Assembly (NCBI GenBank): GCA_021432635.1 | Contig: MU270015.1 | Location: 1,841,860 to 1,905,859 of the forward strand | Origin: Thozetella sp. PMI_491 | Lineage: Eukaryota; Ascomycota; Sordariomycetes; Chaetosphaeriales; Chaetosphaeriaceae | DNA: 64,000 nt | Direction: 5' to 3' | Shown here: piece by piece, positions 1 through 10,935 of the stretch | How the letters are laid out: every line of letters starts with the position of its first letter | Numbering within the stretch: the first letter of the stretch is position 1 | Translations under genes and position numbers: made by a program | Notes under the pieces: generated by a model | The model's database searches: none | What the model saw: only the letters and a program-made list of their open reading frames with translations | Told to the model about the DNA's origin: nothing

Positions 1-151
1 AAATGCCAAGATTTGACATTATGATCTCCTCTGGCCGCCTATGTGTCGCCAGCGAGACAGCGGATATCCCCAGCAGTAACGCAACCCCGAGGAGAATGGC
101 CACAGCCAGGTTCCTGGCTATGTAGCCCTTATTGCTCGCGGTCGATGGCAT
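1..151 (-). CDS. N-terminus of a membrane-anchored or secreted protein (cut by window edge)
   Basis: An ATG on the minus strand at 151 opens a frame that stays open to the window edge, giving about 50 residues. They start with a short basic stretch (MPSTASNKGY), followed by a hydrophobic run rich in Ala, Val, Leu and Ile (about residues 14-33), then a charged segment with HRRPEE. That pattern fits an uncleaved signal anchor or a signal peptide, so the product probably enters the secretory route. The rest of the gene lies outside the window and its family cannot be told. Confidence 0.5.
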   Translation of the reverse strand, partial: MPSTASNKGYIARNLAVAILLGVALLLGISAVSLATHRRPEEIIMSNLGI

Positions 152-1659
152 TGTATTGACGTTATCAGATGTGTATTCGGAGTAGACAATAATAGCCTCC
201 ACACGAGTGTCGCTGGCAGCACTGGACCAGAGCAGTTTATCTTCGAATTAAACAACTATAAACAGGATTTCGCACTCCGTTCACGTCTTTATCAGTATTC
301 GGGATATTAAAACGAAACATGTTTGGGGTTGGCGTCCTCGCGTGTAAGCTCTACGGCCAGAACACGAGTCAGAGCCCGTTCCCGTCGACATCCACGGACT
401 ATTACTCTGGAGAGATTGACTACCGATCTTTCAAAAAGCAACAATGCCCCAATTCAGAGTGCCACGCTACACCAGCGGCCGAGAAGCAACAGTGGCGATG
501 TAAAGTGAGAAGCCCCCGGACTATTCTTTGACCATCGACGAGATCAGACGAGGCTTTCTTCGTAGGACTCTAAACAGTATTGTTGGCATTTTTTTTTCTG
601 TCGGCTATTACTACAGAATGCAACTTTAGGTGGACCCAACGCGTTGCATCCGTAGCTGTTTCGAGCATTGACGGTGGGCTGTGTGGCCGTTGGCCATTTG
701 GCAGCCCCTGCCGTGGCCGGAGTTGGAGCGTGCTCTTCAGATGCTCTATCAAGTTTCCCTTTTGGGAGATGACCGGGAGAAACTCATGCAGCCGCTTTGG
801 GCTGGTATGTTGGGCTGGGCTAGCGTGTGATGTTTCAGGCGCCAAGCCCTGTCCTCGTTCTACCTTTTGGTAACCGCGCTATGAGGGGAAATCGCTAGAA
901 CTGGGCCTCCTGCGCCCAGTCCCCTGTTGTACGATATTACAAGAGCCGACGGGCAGGAGAAAAAAAAAAAAAAAAAAGGGAGGGGGGGGGGGGGGGGTTG
1001 AAAGATTGACTTTCTAATTTCGACCGCAGCCACAACTCTCCAATCCAATCTTCCAATCTTATAGGGTATATGTATGCTGCCCATGTGGCGTGAAATCTGG
1101 TCCGACACAGCAAGCCCATCTAACGTCTAACGTTTGACCTGAAGTAAACATGAGCTCGTACTACCCACTCGACAGCTTTTGCAGAAGAAGGAAGGCGCAA
1201 CACGAATCAGAAATGACTTGCTTGCGGTTGAACTGGCAGAAATGATCGTCTCATGAGAATGTGTTTCCCCTCAGCTAGGACGAAACGAACAAAGCACTAA
1301 GGATCTCCCATTCGAGCCTTGGACGCAGACCGAATTGGTAAGCATCATGTTAAATGAAGTGAAACGTATTTTGCTCTGTACTATGGAGTAGCAGATCACA
1401 AGACAGGTGTTGCGGCTGCCCGACTGAACAGAAATGTAAGGAGTGGCACACTACGTGCGCCTGTCTCGCTACTTGCCTCCCTAGGCAGGGTAGGTACGCA
1501 GCTAAGCAAATTACGAAGACGCATGATGCAAACGAGAATTCAGAGATGTTTTAGTCTTTAATCAAGTTCAAATGCTTTCATTGGGCGTGACGTACCATCC
1601 CTCGAAGGCAGCTCTCTATATTCAGATTGTGTCTCCCTAGCGGCCCCTAATACAGTAGA
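152..1659. other. Intergenic region with a homopolymer tract
   Basis: No gene could be supported here. The open frames are short and show no family motif. The stretch holds a long A run followed by a long G run at 960-997 (listed separately). It should contain the promoter of the leftmost gene, near 151, and the 3' end of the amidohydrolase transcript, near 1660. Confidence 0.6.
960..997. repeat. Homopolymer tract A18-GGGA-G16
   Basis: Eighteen A residues (960-977) are followed by GGG, one A, and sixteen G residues (982-997). The tract is in non-coding DNA. Such runs are prone to slippage, and their exact length here may be uncertain. Confidence 0.9.
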
Positions 1660-2805
1660 TTAAATCTTTAATAACTTCTTGGCAGTGCCGTAAGCAATAG
1701 CTTGCTTGATACCAGTATTCAACTGCAGCTGATCGAACCATGTCGATATTTCTACGTCGTCCTCGAAGGGGTAGTCAACGCTGAACATGACACGATCTCT
1801 CCCGGAGATTCGAACCGTCTCTGCCAGTGTTCCCTCGTCCATCACGCCGGCAGTGGTGACAAAAAAGTTATTCTGCCAGTAGTAAAGCATGGTTTGCTTC
1901 GCCGGCCACTGGCTCCGGGTAAAGTGGCGCATCCGGTGGTCGATACGGGGGAGGAGGAACGGCAGGGTCTCTCCACAGTGGCCCAGGATTATTTGCAGGG
2001 TGGGATACGTGTCGAACAATCCGGACACCATCAACCGAAGTGCGTGGATTCCCGTCTCGGCGGCGTAGCCATAGGCCGAGCCCGACAGGAACTCATAGCC
2101 TCGGTAGGCGCGCTGCTGGTCCGGCGCGGGCATACGAGGGTGGATGTACAGCGGCACGTCCAAAGCGACAACTGCTTCCCAGAATGGAGTGTACATTGGA
2201 TCGTCGAGATAGATTATCTCATTGACTGAGCCATTGTTCGTATACCCGGCGACCATGGCACCCACGCCGCCAAGCTCCTTGACACAGCGGGTCAGCTCAG
2301 AAGCAGCTGCTGCAGGGTCCTGCAACGCGACGTTGCAGAAGAACTCAAAACGGTCGGCATATGCACTCTTCTTGTAGTTTGTATACAGCTCGTCGTTCAC
2401 CTTCGCGGCGAGATCGATTGCCAGAGTTTTGTTGAAGACTCCTTGGATTCCCACGGGAACCAGTGAAACGACGCTCACGCTGATATTGGCGGCATCCATT
2501 TGCTGCACCCGCTCCGCAATGCTTGTCACATTCAAGCGACTCTGCACGTCCGCTTGGTAGACCGCGGCTCCGTATGGAATCTCGTTGGTGTTGTTCGCAA
2601 ACGGCGTGGTAAACGCTGCTAGGAAGAGGGAGGTGCTGACGTGCTCCTCGAGAACAATCTTCCCGGAGATTGGCGAATAGAGGGCCGATTCATCGTCGAA
2701 AGTAGGGCGGCCTGAGCTGAGAGCGATTTCCTTCTGTGCCCCGGCTCGATGCGCCGAAAGCAAGAGACAAAACGATGCCCCTAGTAATCTGTGAAGGCTG
2801 TTCAT
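1660..2805 (-). CDS. Secreted amidohydrolase-2 family protein, aromatic-acid decarboxylase-like
   Basis: This is a single-exon gene of 381 residues. I chose the ATG at 2805 because the frame further upstream has no ATG and because this start opens directly into a signal peptide (MNSLHRLLGASFCLLLSA, cleavage likely near AGA). The mature protein has landmarks of the amidohydrolase-2 TIM barrel seen in gamma-resorcylate, 2,3-dihydroxybenzoate and ACMS decarboxylases: LEEH at residues 52-55, a metal-binding His in YIHPRMP, His in LGHCGE, and the catalytic-type Asp in FSVDYPFED near the C-terminus. By family it would be a metal-dependent, non-oxidative decarboxylase or a hydrolase; substrate unknown. 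Most relatives of this class are cytosolic, so the clear signal peptide is notable. It is not in an obvious operon-like group. The next gene to the right lies 1.3 kb away on the other strand. Confidence 0.85.
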   Translation of the reverse strand: MNSLHRLLGASFCLLLSAHRAGAQKEIALSSGRPTFDDESALYSPISGKIVLEEHVSTSLFLAAFTTPFANNTNEIPYGAAVYQADVQSRLNVTSIAERVQQMDAANISVSVVSLVPVGIQGVFNKTLAIDLAAKVNDELYTNYKKSAYADRFEFFCNVALQDPAAAASELTRCVKELGGVGAMVAGYTNNGSVNEIIYLDDPMYTPFWEAVVALDVPLYIHPRMPAPDQQRAYRGYEFLSGSAYGYAAETGIHALRLMVSGLFDTYPTLQIILGHCGETLPFLLPRIDHRMRHFTRSQWPAKQTMLYYWQNNFFVTTAGVMDEGTLAETVRISGRDRVMFSVDYPFEDDVEISTWFDQLQLNTGIKQAIAYGTAKKLLKI

Positions 2806-4118
2806 CGTGTGTCTTGGTTTCGCATGCAGCGAATGTCTGGCAAGACTCAAGTCGATATTGTCGTCAGACTTTTGTCCCGACGAGAGAACACGGGCGGGTC
2901 AATGTTCCCTGGGCAGTGCACGGTAGGGTAGCTCCCTATTTATTATTGCCTTGGCCTCCCCCGCAAAGAGGTGTATAGGGTCCAACGTGAGATCAGTCGA
3001 ATACCGCTTACATGCGTTAAATCTCGGTGGGAGAGGCCGCTATTGGAAAGCCTAATCTCCAGGCTGCATAGATGAGAGATTACTTCCGAGGAGCGTTCAT
3101 TTTCTGTATGTTGCCATTGCTTGGTTGCCAAGGGCTTGACTGTAGACGTGCGAGAGTCCCACTACTGAACATGAAGACAACCCCTGCTTCCCCCAGAACT
3201 TCGCCGCCAATCCTTTCGCGCGCACTCGATCTACTGCCCTACTTCAACGTCTTCTCCGTCCTTAATCCACGGAGAGAAACGGCAGCCACTTACGGAGCGT
3301 TTACTCCAACCCCCGAGTTTCTCTATATGATCATGATTGACGCGGCATAGTCTCGGCTAAGATCCCTTCCGATGTGGAGCATTACAAAAATATATATATA
3401 CCTTGCCCGACCCGTGGTCGCGTCGGACCAATCATATCGGCTATTCATTCAGCATGCATGGTGCCTTCAAATATTACTACCTTGGCGTCAATACTCCACG
3501 TAGTCCCCGCCCATCCCACAGTGACGATTCTAGCCGTACCGGGCATCCCTTCCAACCACAGCCCTGCCGTAATCTCACGTGGTGAGGATATCTGGGCTAT
3601 CGTCAGACCAAATTGTTTCCTGTTTAAACCCGCCGAGTATCGGAATGTTATACCCTAGAAAAGAATGTTAACTACCCAACAACATACTCCTAGTAGGTGC
3701 AGCCACAACGGTCAGCCGAAGCTGGTTACCGATACGTCCAATGCCCTACCCTGCGTTTCTCGAAGTTGACTCTGTAGTAGTAATATCGGCAGTAGTTATA
3801 TGCCTCTTTTCCCAATTGGTAGTACGATGCTATGTTGGTATCCACACTACTACTACACCCCTCTTACCTCTGGTGTGTTCGGCTTTGCATCCACAGGTTG
3901 ACATGGCTCCATAACACTACTGTCTAGGCCCATATGCGACTTGCAGAATTTCTGCGAACGCTATGGCCCAAGGAGTGAACCACTTGTACTGGGCTCGTAG
4001 AATCTATAAAATATTCCCACCACACCTATGTTGTAGCTCGGCACGTCCGAAATGGTACTGCGCCTTTTCCTGCCCCAAGTCCCTCGTATCGGCCTTGCAG
4101 CCTTCTGAAACGGAAAAT
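2806..4118. other. Divergent intergenic region
   Basis: This stretch separates the minus-strand amidohydrolase from the plus-strand PHP gene and should hold both promoters. A TATA-like box lies at 4005-4012. I see no other gene, repeat or conserved motif. Confidence 0.5.
4005..4012 (+). promoter_or_regulatory. TATA box of the PHP-domain gene
   Basis: TATAAAAT lies 114 bp upstream of the ATG at 4119. Its position supports that ATG, rather than the in-frame ATG at 3963, as the true start. Confidence 0.5.
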
Positions 4119-5595
4119 ATGAGATTCATTGGCTTTCTGTCAGTAGTGGCCGGCGCTCTCGCATGTAACGACCATGTCCAGCATGTCTGTACGGATCTCA
4201 GGGATCGAGATGTGTTCACTGGCCGCCTCTTCCCCACCGACATCACAGAGTACAAATACCTCCCTTTTGAAGTATCCCCTGGTGTCACATCGATTCATAT
4301 TTCGTACAACTATACGGACAGGGTGAACAGTACCGTCGACATTGGCATCTTTGATGAGCGCGGCTACGCTCTCGAGGACGGGAAGAACGCTACAACCGGC
4401 TTCCGTGGCTGGTCATTCAATCTCCTGAGCAATTTCACCTTCACCCCTTCCGAGACTACGCCTAATTATGCAGGCGGACCCATCTCCCACGGGACATGGT
4501 ACGTCCTGCTCGCCAATACCCACATCGACGGCGAGTACATTGATTATGAAGTCAAGGTCGAGTATGGATACCAGAAAGTCACTAGTCCTCGCTTCTCTAT
4601 GGAGCCCGCCGCGACAGATCTCGGCATCGACGAGCGCCGCAGAGCTCGCATGGACAACGCGACGGACGGCGAGATTTGGCTCAAGGGCGACTTCCACGTG
4701 CACACCATCTACTCAGATGGCTCCTATACGCCTGCTGAGCAAGTCGCTCACGCACAGCAGCAGGGACTGGACTTTTATTTCTCCACGGAGCACAACACCC
4801 ACTGCGGAAACGATATCATGGGAAGCTTTGCTCCGGAAGATATGCTTATTGGCCGCGGAATGGAGGTTCTTCGGTCACTGGCAAGCGGTCGGTATTGACC
4901 GAGGACAGACCGTGGAGTGGCGGTACGAGCCAAACAGCACCGAGTATTCCAACGCCGTAGAGCAGGTTCATCGTGTAGGAGGTTTCGTTTCCGTGAACCA
5001 TTCCTACATGGCCTGCAAGGAGTGCATCTGGAACCTTGACCACGATTTCAAGTACAATGATGCTATCGAAATCTGGAATGGCTACTACGGCGGGATCAAC
5101 TACCCGGCCGAGATCAACGAGGCGGCGTTGTCGTTGTGGCAAAGACTACTTGTCCAAGGGCAACGGGTGACCGGCATCGGAGGAAGCGATTCGCACGACC
5201 CGCCGAGCATGATCGGGAGCCCCTGCACCAAGGTCAAAGCGAGAACGCTCAGCACCGCCTCCATCGTGGAAGGTGTCAAGCGAAGGCGGGTATATATCGT
5301 CGAAACTCCTGAAATGGAAATTGACTTCACCATCCGCGGTGAGAATCTGTACGCGCAGATCGGCGATGTTGTCGAGACTACCGGCGCCGCACTCACTGCA
5401 TATCTGTCAACGGTTGGTTTCGACGGTCAGACGGCGTGCTTTATCACCGAGTCTGGGTACCTAGTCAACGAAACAATCCATGAAGGGACACCTATCACAT
5501 TGCCAGTCGCCGGTGGAGTCAAGTTCCTACGGCTTGAAGTGCGCAATTCCACAGGCTCCTATATTGGACTGACAAATCCCATATACTTCGAGTGA
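4119..5595 (+). pseudogene. Secreted PHP-domain metal-dependent phosphoesterase-like gene with a frameshift
   Basis: The ATG at 4119 opens a short signal peptide (MRFIGFLSVVAGALA). The first frame carries the PHP motif FHVHTIYSDGS with its HxH metal ligands, then a TEHNTH motif. The frame ends at 4898, but coding similarity continues in another frame from about 4870. It runs through GHWQAVGIDRG, VSVNHSY and GIGGSDSHDP (more PHP metal ligands) to a stop at 5595. The break falls at about 4868, right after GRGMEV, where relatives usually have about three residues (often TTY or TTF) before GHWQA. The missing bases look like a small indel. No intron fits, since any GT-AG pair there would remove the conserved GHWQAVG segment. 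Either the gene is a recent pseudogene or this is an assembly error. By family it would be a secreted phosphoesterase with a beta-sandwich N-terminal part. Confidence 0.75.
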
Positions 5596-5849
5596 GAAAT
5601 GGGGGCCAGGTGGGAACAACATCTGCACTCAATGAGGGTAATCGTGGCAGGCTCAACACAAGATGCCTGCCGTTTTGTATGGAGGTATTCTCTGTATTGC
5701 AGCCATCTGTGGGCTACTGCACGAATATGTGGTCTGAAACAACTCATACGATAGAGTCAATAGTGAGTTTTAATATATCTATGGATCATCCTCAAATATA
5801 TGGCTCACGCTAAGAAGAGACTCCTGTTCCTCGAGCCAATAAGCTTGGG

Positions 5850-6869
5850 CTAGAGTAATTTCCTACCTTCTAAAAACTCAACTATAAACTTTCCCACTTC
5901 TATGGGTCGTTCTAAGGGACAATAATGCGAGCAGTCAAGCTCGTACTGTGTAATATCAGGTAGAAGACCGAGCTTAATAGGCTCCTCAATAGCATCGGTT
6001 CTAGCAACCTCGTCTTGCTCGCAACCGATGAACAAGACAGGATCCTTGATCACTATATCTTCGGGCTTGAAGGTTTCCTTCTCGACCCGGTATTGGATTG
6101 CGTCGGTGATAGCGAGATACCAGCAAAACGGCCCCTTGAACCCATCACGCTTGAATCTGCGGACGAACTTTTCCATTTCCCCGGGCGCTCTGGCATGCTC
6201 CTTCACCTGCTCTCGGCGATCCTCTAGCAAATATTGCTTGAATGCGCCTTTATTGCAGTAGAAATCTCGGATGGTTGTGGGACTGTCGCCGTGGATCAGG
6301 GTGAAGAGGCTCTCTAGATGCTGCTCCACGACCTCGGCGGCGTCTTCCTCAACGAAGAAGTTGAAATAATCGTACCGAGGATATCCTGCTGCGGCTTCTG
6401 TGATGTGGAGGAAGGTTTGGAGGTTGAAGTCCAAATCCATCAGAATTGGAGGCATGTATGCCACACTCAGAATGATCAATCCCAGGCACCGAGCTGGGTT
6501 GTACAGATAAACTCTCTGAGCTAGCCATGACCCAAAATCATGGCCAATCGGGACGATCTTAGCAACTTTCTCGCTGTCCAAGAGTTCTCCTATATCCTGG
6601 GCCATAAGCTTCCCATTGTATTCGCTAGGGTCAGTTGGCTTTGAGGTCCCCGCATATCCGAGAAGGTCGGGAACAATGATGCGACAAGGCAACTGAGTCA
6701 ATGAAGGGAGGACGGAAAGCCAAAGCTCCGCAGACATAGGCCACCCATGGAGGAGGAGAAGGGTCGTGTCTGAGGTCTTCTCCAACCCATCACCTTGTTT
6801 GGTGGTGTAATAGTTATAGGTGTAAGACCGAGAGGTCGTGAAAGTCTTCTGCTGAAGGAGAGTCTCCAT
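5850..6869 (-). CDS. Alpha/beta hydrolase, epoxide hydrolase-like
   Basis: A single-exon gene of 339 residues. The start ATG at 6869 has a good context (CCGCCATGG). Motifs in order are HGWP at about residue 41 (oxyanion hole), then the nucleophile elbow GHDFGSW, whose Asp111 marks epoxide hydrolases and haloacid-type hydrolases rather than serine esterases, and a C-terminal SHYCPLE with the catalytic His at about 315. No signal peptide or membrane segment is visible, so it is likely cytosolic or peroxisomal. It would open an epoxide to a diol through a covalent Asp-ester intermediate; substrate unknown. It stands alone, convergent with the PHP gene. Confidence 0.85.
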   Translation of the reverse strand: METLLQQKTFTTSRSYTYNYYTTKQGDGLEKTSDTTLLLLHGWPMSAELWLSVLPSLTQLPCRIIVPDLLGYAGTSKPTDPSEYNGKLMAQDIGELLDSEKVAKIVPIGHDFGSWLAQRVYLYNPARCLGLIILSVAYMPPILMDLDFNLQTFLHITEAAAGYPRYDYFNFFVEEDAAEVVEQHLESLFTLIHGDSPTTIRDFYCNKGAFKQYLLEDRREQVKEHARAPGEMEKFVRRFKRDGFKGPFCWYLAITDAIQYRVEKETFKPEDIVIKDPVLFIGCEQDEVARTDAIEEPIKLGLLPDITQYELDCSHYCPLERPIEVGKFIVEFLEGRKLL

Positions 6870-8444
6870 GGCGGACGACGGATTCCAGCTCGGCCTGGAA
6901 GGTCTGTTGAAGAAAATAGCTACGAAGATTGATATTCGACGTGAGGAGTGAATCAGTAAGCCCAGACTGACATTTTATACGAGCTAGGCACCTGCTTCGC
7001 TACTCCGGGGACATTGACCGGGTTCCTCCTGCTGGAACTGCACGGAGTTCCGTGGATATAGTAGTAATCCGCGAGGGGCATAACCTCAAACGGGTTGATA
7101 GTCTCCTATTGGCCATTACTGTTGATGACAAAACAAAGGTTCCCGGCGCAGTGGGGCAATTTGTACGATGAACGTATGCCTACGGGCACTCTAGCATCGC
7201 TTTCTGCCTTGGGCGATCCATACGGACGTGTTAAAGGTGTTTCCACTGAGGTTAGTTGGTACCTAATTAGCTTCGTTTCTGGGATGCTTTCATGCTAGCC
7301 GCACCACACAGTATATATAAGAGTTTTTTATTGTATAGTTGTTAATTGAGATGCTGTCGTCCGTTGCTGCACTGTATGTGGCGGGTTGGAGGGTTGGAGG
7401 TTTACCCTTACCTTATTAGCTAGATGCTCTTGGCTCTAAGCTGACTGAAAAAAAGGCATGTATGCATCTGGCGATCCGAAAATTCCCCTTGGGTCTTGGG
7501 GGCTAGCATAGATATTTAAGAATATCTATCGGGCAGCAGCCCTCTCCTCGCGTGGCATAAGCAATCTCATCCGACCCTCGGCCCTGGAAAAGGGACAGGG
7601 ATTGCCATGCATGTCACCTTCTGTTGCTTCTCATGTAGCCATATTCAGCAATTTTCTATATTTTTAGGGGATCTCTATTTTAGCGTGCCCACCTAACGGC
7701 CTGTCACCTTGGTCTTTAAGCGTAAGACGCCAGGGCACCACGGCGGCGGCCATGGGTCCGGCTAGCTCCGGCAGAAAGTACATGGTCTCTGAACACACTC
7801 CAAGTGTATTCCTAGTGATGGTGACTCGCATGTACAGGAATCGCCTGCACGCAGGAAATATGACAGCTGTTGCTTAACCTACTATGATGCATTCCTCGGT
7901 TCCTCAGAAACATTGATACCGAGGCTCGCTCGATACCTGTTCAGTTCGATTCCGAGCGGGCCGTATACGTAGTCGACCAACACTACCGTTCAAGGAACAC
8001 GATGTAGCAATAATACCCGTACGTTAAGAAGTTCGCCTGCTCTCTAGCGCAACAATTCTCAAGACCAAGACTCTAGATCCTAGGGTCGGCCCAAGGAAGG
8101 CAAAAGGAAGCTGTTGTTCGAGTAGGAGTTTGGGAGGCCCCGCAAGGTAGAGGGAGCAGTGGGGGACTTCTTACGGCCCCATCGAGCATCGCGATCCCGG
8201 ATTGGACCGCTTACGCCCCACCATCAATGGCATCCCTGCAGACCAGGAGGTGATTGGCGACGTGAAGAGCGAGGCTGGTATGACAAGTCCCCTCACTCAA
8301 GACAACAGATGGATCTCAACGGCCGGGACGCCTTTCCCAGAGTTCAACAAAGCTCGTACCTCGCACAAAGGCAATATTTGCACCAAGAGTCTGAATGCCC
8401 CCCACGTGATTCGGTGTTGGCACGCTTGGCGAGTCGTGCTCAAC
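6870..8444. other. Divergent intergenic region, 1.6 kb
   Basis: No gene is supported. This should hold promoters for the epoxide hydrolase (left) and the Zn2Cys6 regulator (right). The frame of the regulator is open upstream to 8202, with an in-frame ATG at 8280, so the regulator could start there instead. I saw no repeats. Confidence 0.5.
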
Positions 8445-10055
8445 ATGGCGAGAACGCCGTTCGTACGGACGAAAACGGGATGTCGTACTTGCAGGTAGGC
8501 GGGAGAGACGATATTGGCCAATGCGAGCCTGTGCCGTTGACGCGTCCCTAGGACCCGGAAAATTAAATGCGATGAGGCCAAGCCAAGCTGTATCAAGTGT
8601 ACCAGCAGTAGGCGGACTTGCGGCGGCTACGACCCGCATCCCCAAGCCAAGTACTCGTGGGCGACCCTCCTGGGGGCCAACGCCATCATCCCCAACCCAA
8701 GTAGTAGCCGAACTGGCCGGGAGGGCAGAGCTTTGGAGTTCTTTCAGTACATGGCCGTGCCCAACTTCTCGTACTATCCCGACAGGAACTTCTGGGTGGA
8801 GCTGGTTCATGCAGCCGCTGAGCAAGAGCCGGCAGTCCGCCATGCCGTAATCGCCATTGGCTCTCTCCAGGAGAACCTGTGGGCCGATCGATCTCCGGCC
8901 ACAGATCGGTTCGCATTGTCACACTATAATAAGGCCTTGTCGCACGTGCTTACCCGCCGCGACGACGGTTCAGTCACGCTGCTCCTGTGCCTGCTCTTTG
9001 TATGCATCGAGGCCCTGCGCGGCAACGCACCAGGTGCAGTGGAGCATTGCCGACATGGTGTCACCATCCTTAACTCGATCCCGCTCACGCCCTGGGTGCG
9101 CGACTATCTCTTACCCATGTTTGCCCGACAGTCTGTCTTTCCCTACATATTTGCCAAGACGACCGAGGACTTCCCCTTAATGGATCAACCCACACACATC
9201 CAAGCGCCGTACACAACACTCGAACAGACCCTTGTGACCCTCGATATTCTCAGCGCCCGGGCATTTAAATTGGCGCGCCAAATTGGTCCGTATCGATTCG
9301 GCCCCAAATACCACCTGGACTATCCGACAGAATATGAGCGGGAGCACTTCCATATTTCCACGCTAGTGGGGCAATGGCTGCTGGACTTTGCCGACTTTAA
9401 GAAAGCTTCTCCACCTGCTTCGAAAGAGCAAAAATGTTTCTACTCGTATGCGGAGATGAAAGCGCTCTGCGTTCGCGCTACCTTTGCGTCGAAGCTCACC
9501 AGGTCAGAAATGGGCTATGATGAAGCGGTCCCCACCTTCCGAAGAGTGGTCGACCTTGCCGAAGATGTGATCGCAACACTCACACCAGGGGCAACTCTGA
9601 CGTCGAGGTTTTCTTACGACTTGGGATATTTACCATTACTCTCCATCGTCATCATTCGATGTCGCAACATAGCAGTCCGCCGCGCGGCTCTCGCGGCAAT
9701 GGACAGGCTAATGATCAAGAGCGAAGGACTCTGGCATTTTACATTGTTGCGCGCGATGTGCAAGAAAACTATCGAAGTCGAACACGGCGTTGATCTTGAT
9801 GCGTATGACAGAGGTGAGTGTCCCGGGGCCGACGAATATGTCATTCCAGACGAGAAGAGAATCCGAGAGGTCGATTTCAGTGGCGCCGAGATAAGGGCCG
9901 AGCTGAATGCCCAAAATCGCCGTGCCATATATCTGAAAGCGATGTACTGGTACATTGATAATGGGAAACCGAAGATTGTGATCGAGTGGTTTGAGATGGG
10001 CTACACTGAGGAGGTACAAACACTTGTATCCTACTTGAAGACTAGAGAACAGTAG
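8445..10055 (+). CDS. Zn2Cys6 fungal-type transcription factor
   Basis: Two exons, 8445-8494 and 8552-10055, with a 57 nt GTAGGC...CTAG intron that splits the zinc cluster; total 517 residues. Once joined, the N-terminus reads CRTCRTRKIKCDEAKPSC followed by IKCTSSRRTC. Its six cysteines at about 13, 16, 23, 30, 33 and 40 give the exact C-x2-C-x6-C-x6-C-x2-C-x6-C spacing. The start at 8445 has a good context (CAACATGGCG) and places the cluster at the extreme N-terminus, as is usual; an in-frame ATG at 8280 is an alternative. The remainder is the long helical fungal regulator region (PF11951-like), with no membrane segment. It probably acts in the nucleus on nearby genes. The closest plausible targets are the epoxide hydrolase and the thioesterase, but that is inference. 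Confidence 0.88.
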
Positions 10056-10935
10056 CCGATCGGTGAGACAGACCCCCTACGTCGCTCAAAGCGGGAAGGG
10101 GAAGGTGCCTCCTAGAAGTTTGGCAATCTGTTCAGATTTAACAGACCAATCCAAACAAGCCTCTTGTCTCGGCTTTCGATCCCGGCAACCAACAGTCTAA
10201 ACAAATCCCCGCCATGAACGCGACGTTTTCTTAGAGCTGAGAAGTGAAATGGTAGCAAGTTGAAACGATACCCTGCAGTTCCTCTGCGTTGGCGACTTGG
10301 GGAATCCGTCACCATCTGAGGATGCATGATCGATACCGCTCTATTAATCAACGCCCAGAATGCGTACTCCGCCGAGCGAGATCGCATTGCCTGTGCCTCT
10401 GGGTCAAGATCTTCGAACGAGGCTCCTAAGTGTACCACCGGGCCTACATCTTCTTTACTACAAACTGACGAGACATTCTAGCTTGTCCTATTATCCTTAA
10501 ACTATTGCGTTAGAAGTGCCCATCGTCATTTCCTCTCCGGCCCGCTATCGGCCTGACTGGCCCAAGCGCTAGACCATGAAGCTGATAAAAAAAAAGTCGG
10601 TGCAAATAACCTATTTTGCAATTAACCGCGGTGCAAGTAACCGAGGTTGGAAACCAGGTCATGCTACTATTTCGGAATTGCCGCCAATCCAGCGTAGCTC
10701 TCCAAACGTCAGCGCTTGCTGTGCCGCTTTGGCGCTCCATTTGTGGAACATTTCGAGGATAATCATTCGCGGGCAACGTCAACTTGCTCCACTTTGAGGT
10801 CCTCCTGTTTGTCTTTTGGCAGATGTAGCATAAATGAGCCGCGTCGCCTCTTTTTTCTGTCGCCAACCTCATCCCACGGCTTCATCAGACGGAACCTCGA
10901 CCTCCCCTCGCTGAGATAAATCTACCATCGCAAAA
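10056..10935. other. Intergenic region
   Basis: Two open minus-strand frames of about 110-120 codons lie here (10112-10438 and 10510-10872). Neither shows a recognisable motif. I treat the stretch as the 3' end of the regulator plus the promoter of the thioesterase. Confidence 0.45.

Noticed and set aside
3963-4118. Longer N-terminus for the PHP gene from an ATG at 3963
   Set aside because: A TATA box lies inside it at 4005 and a signal peptide begins at 4119.
7925-7965. GTTCGATTCC resembling a tRNA B box
   Set aside because: No matching A box or cloverleaf stems could be found upstream.
10112-10872. Two minus-strand open frames of 108 and 120 codons between the Zn2Cys6 regulator and the thioesterase
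   Set aside because: No recognised motif and no splice partner; the second overlaps the expected promoter of the thioesterase.
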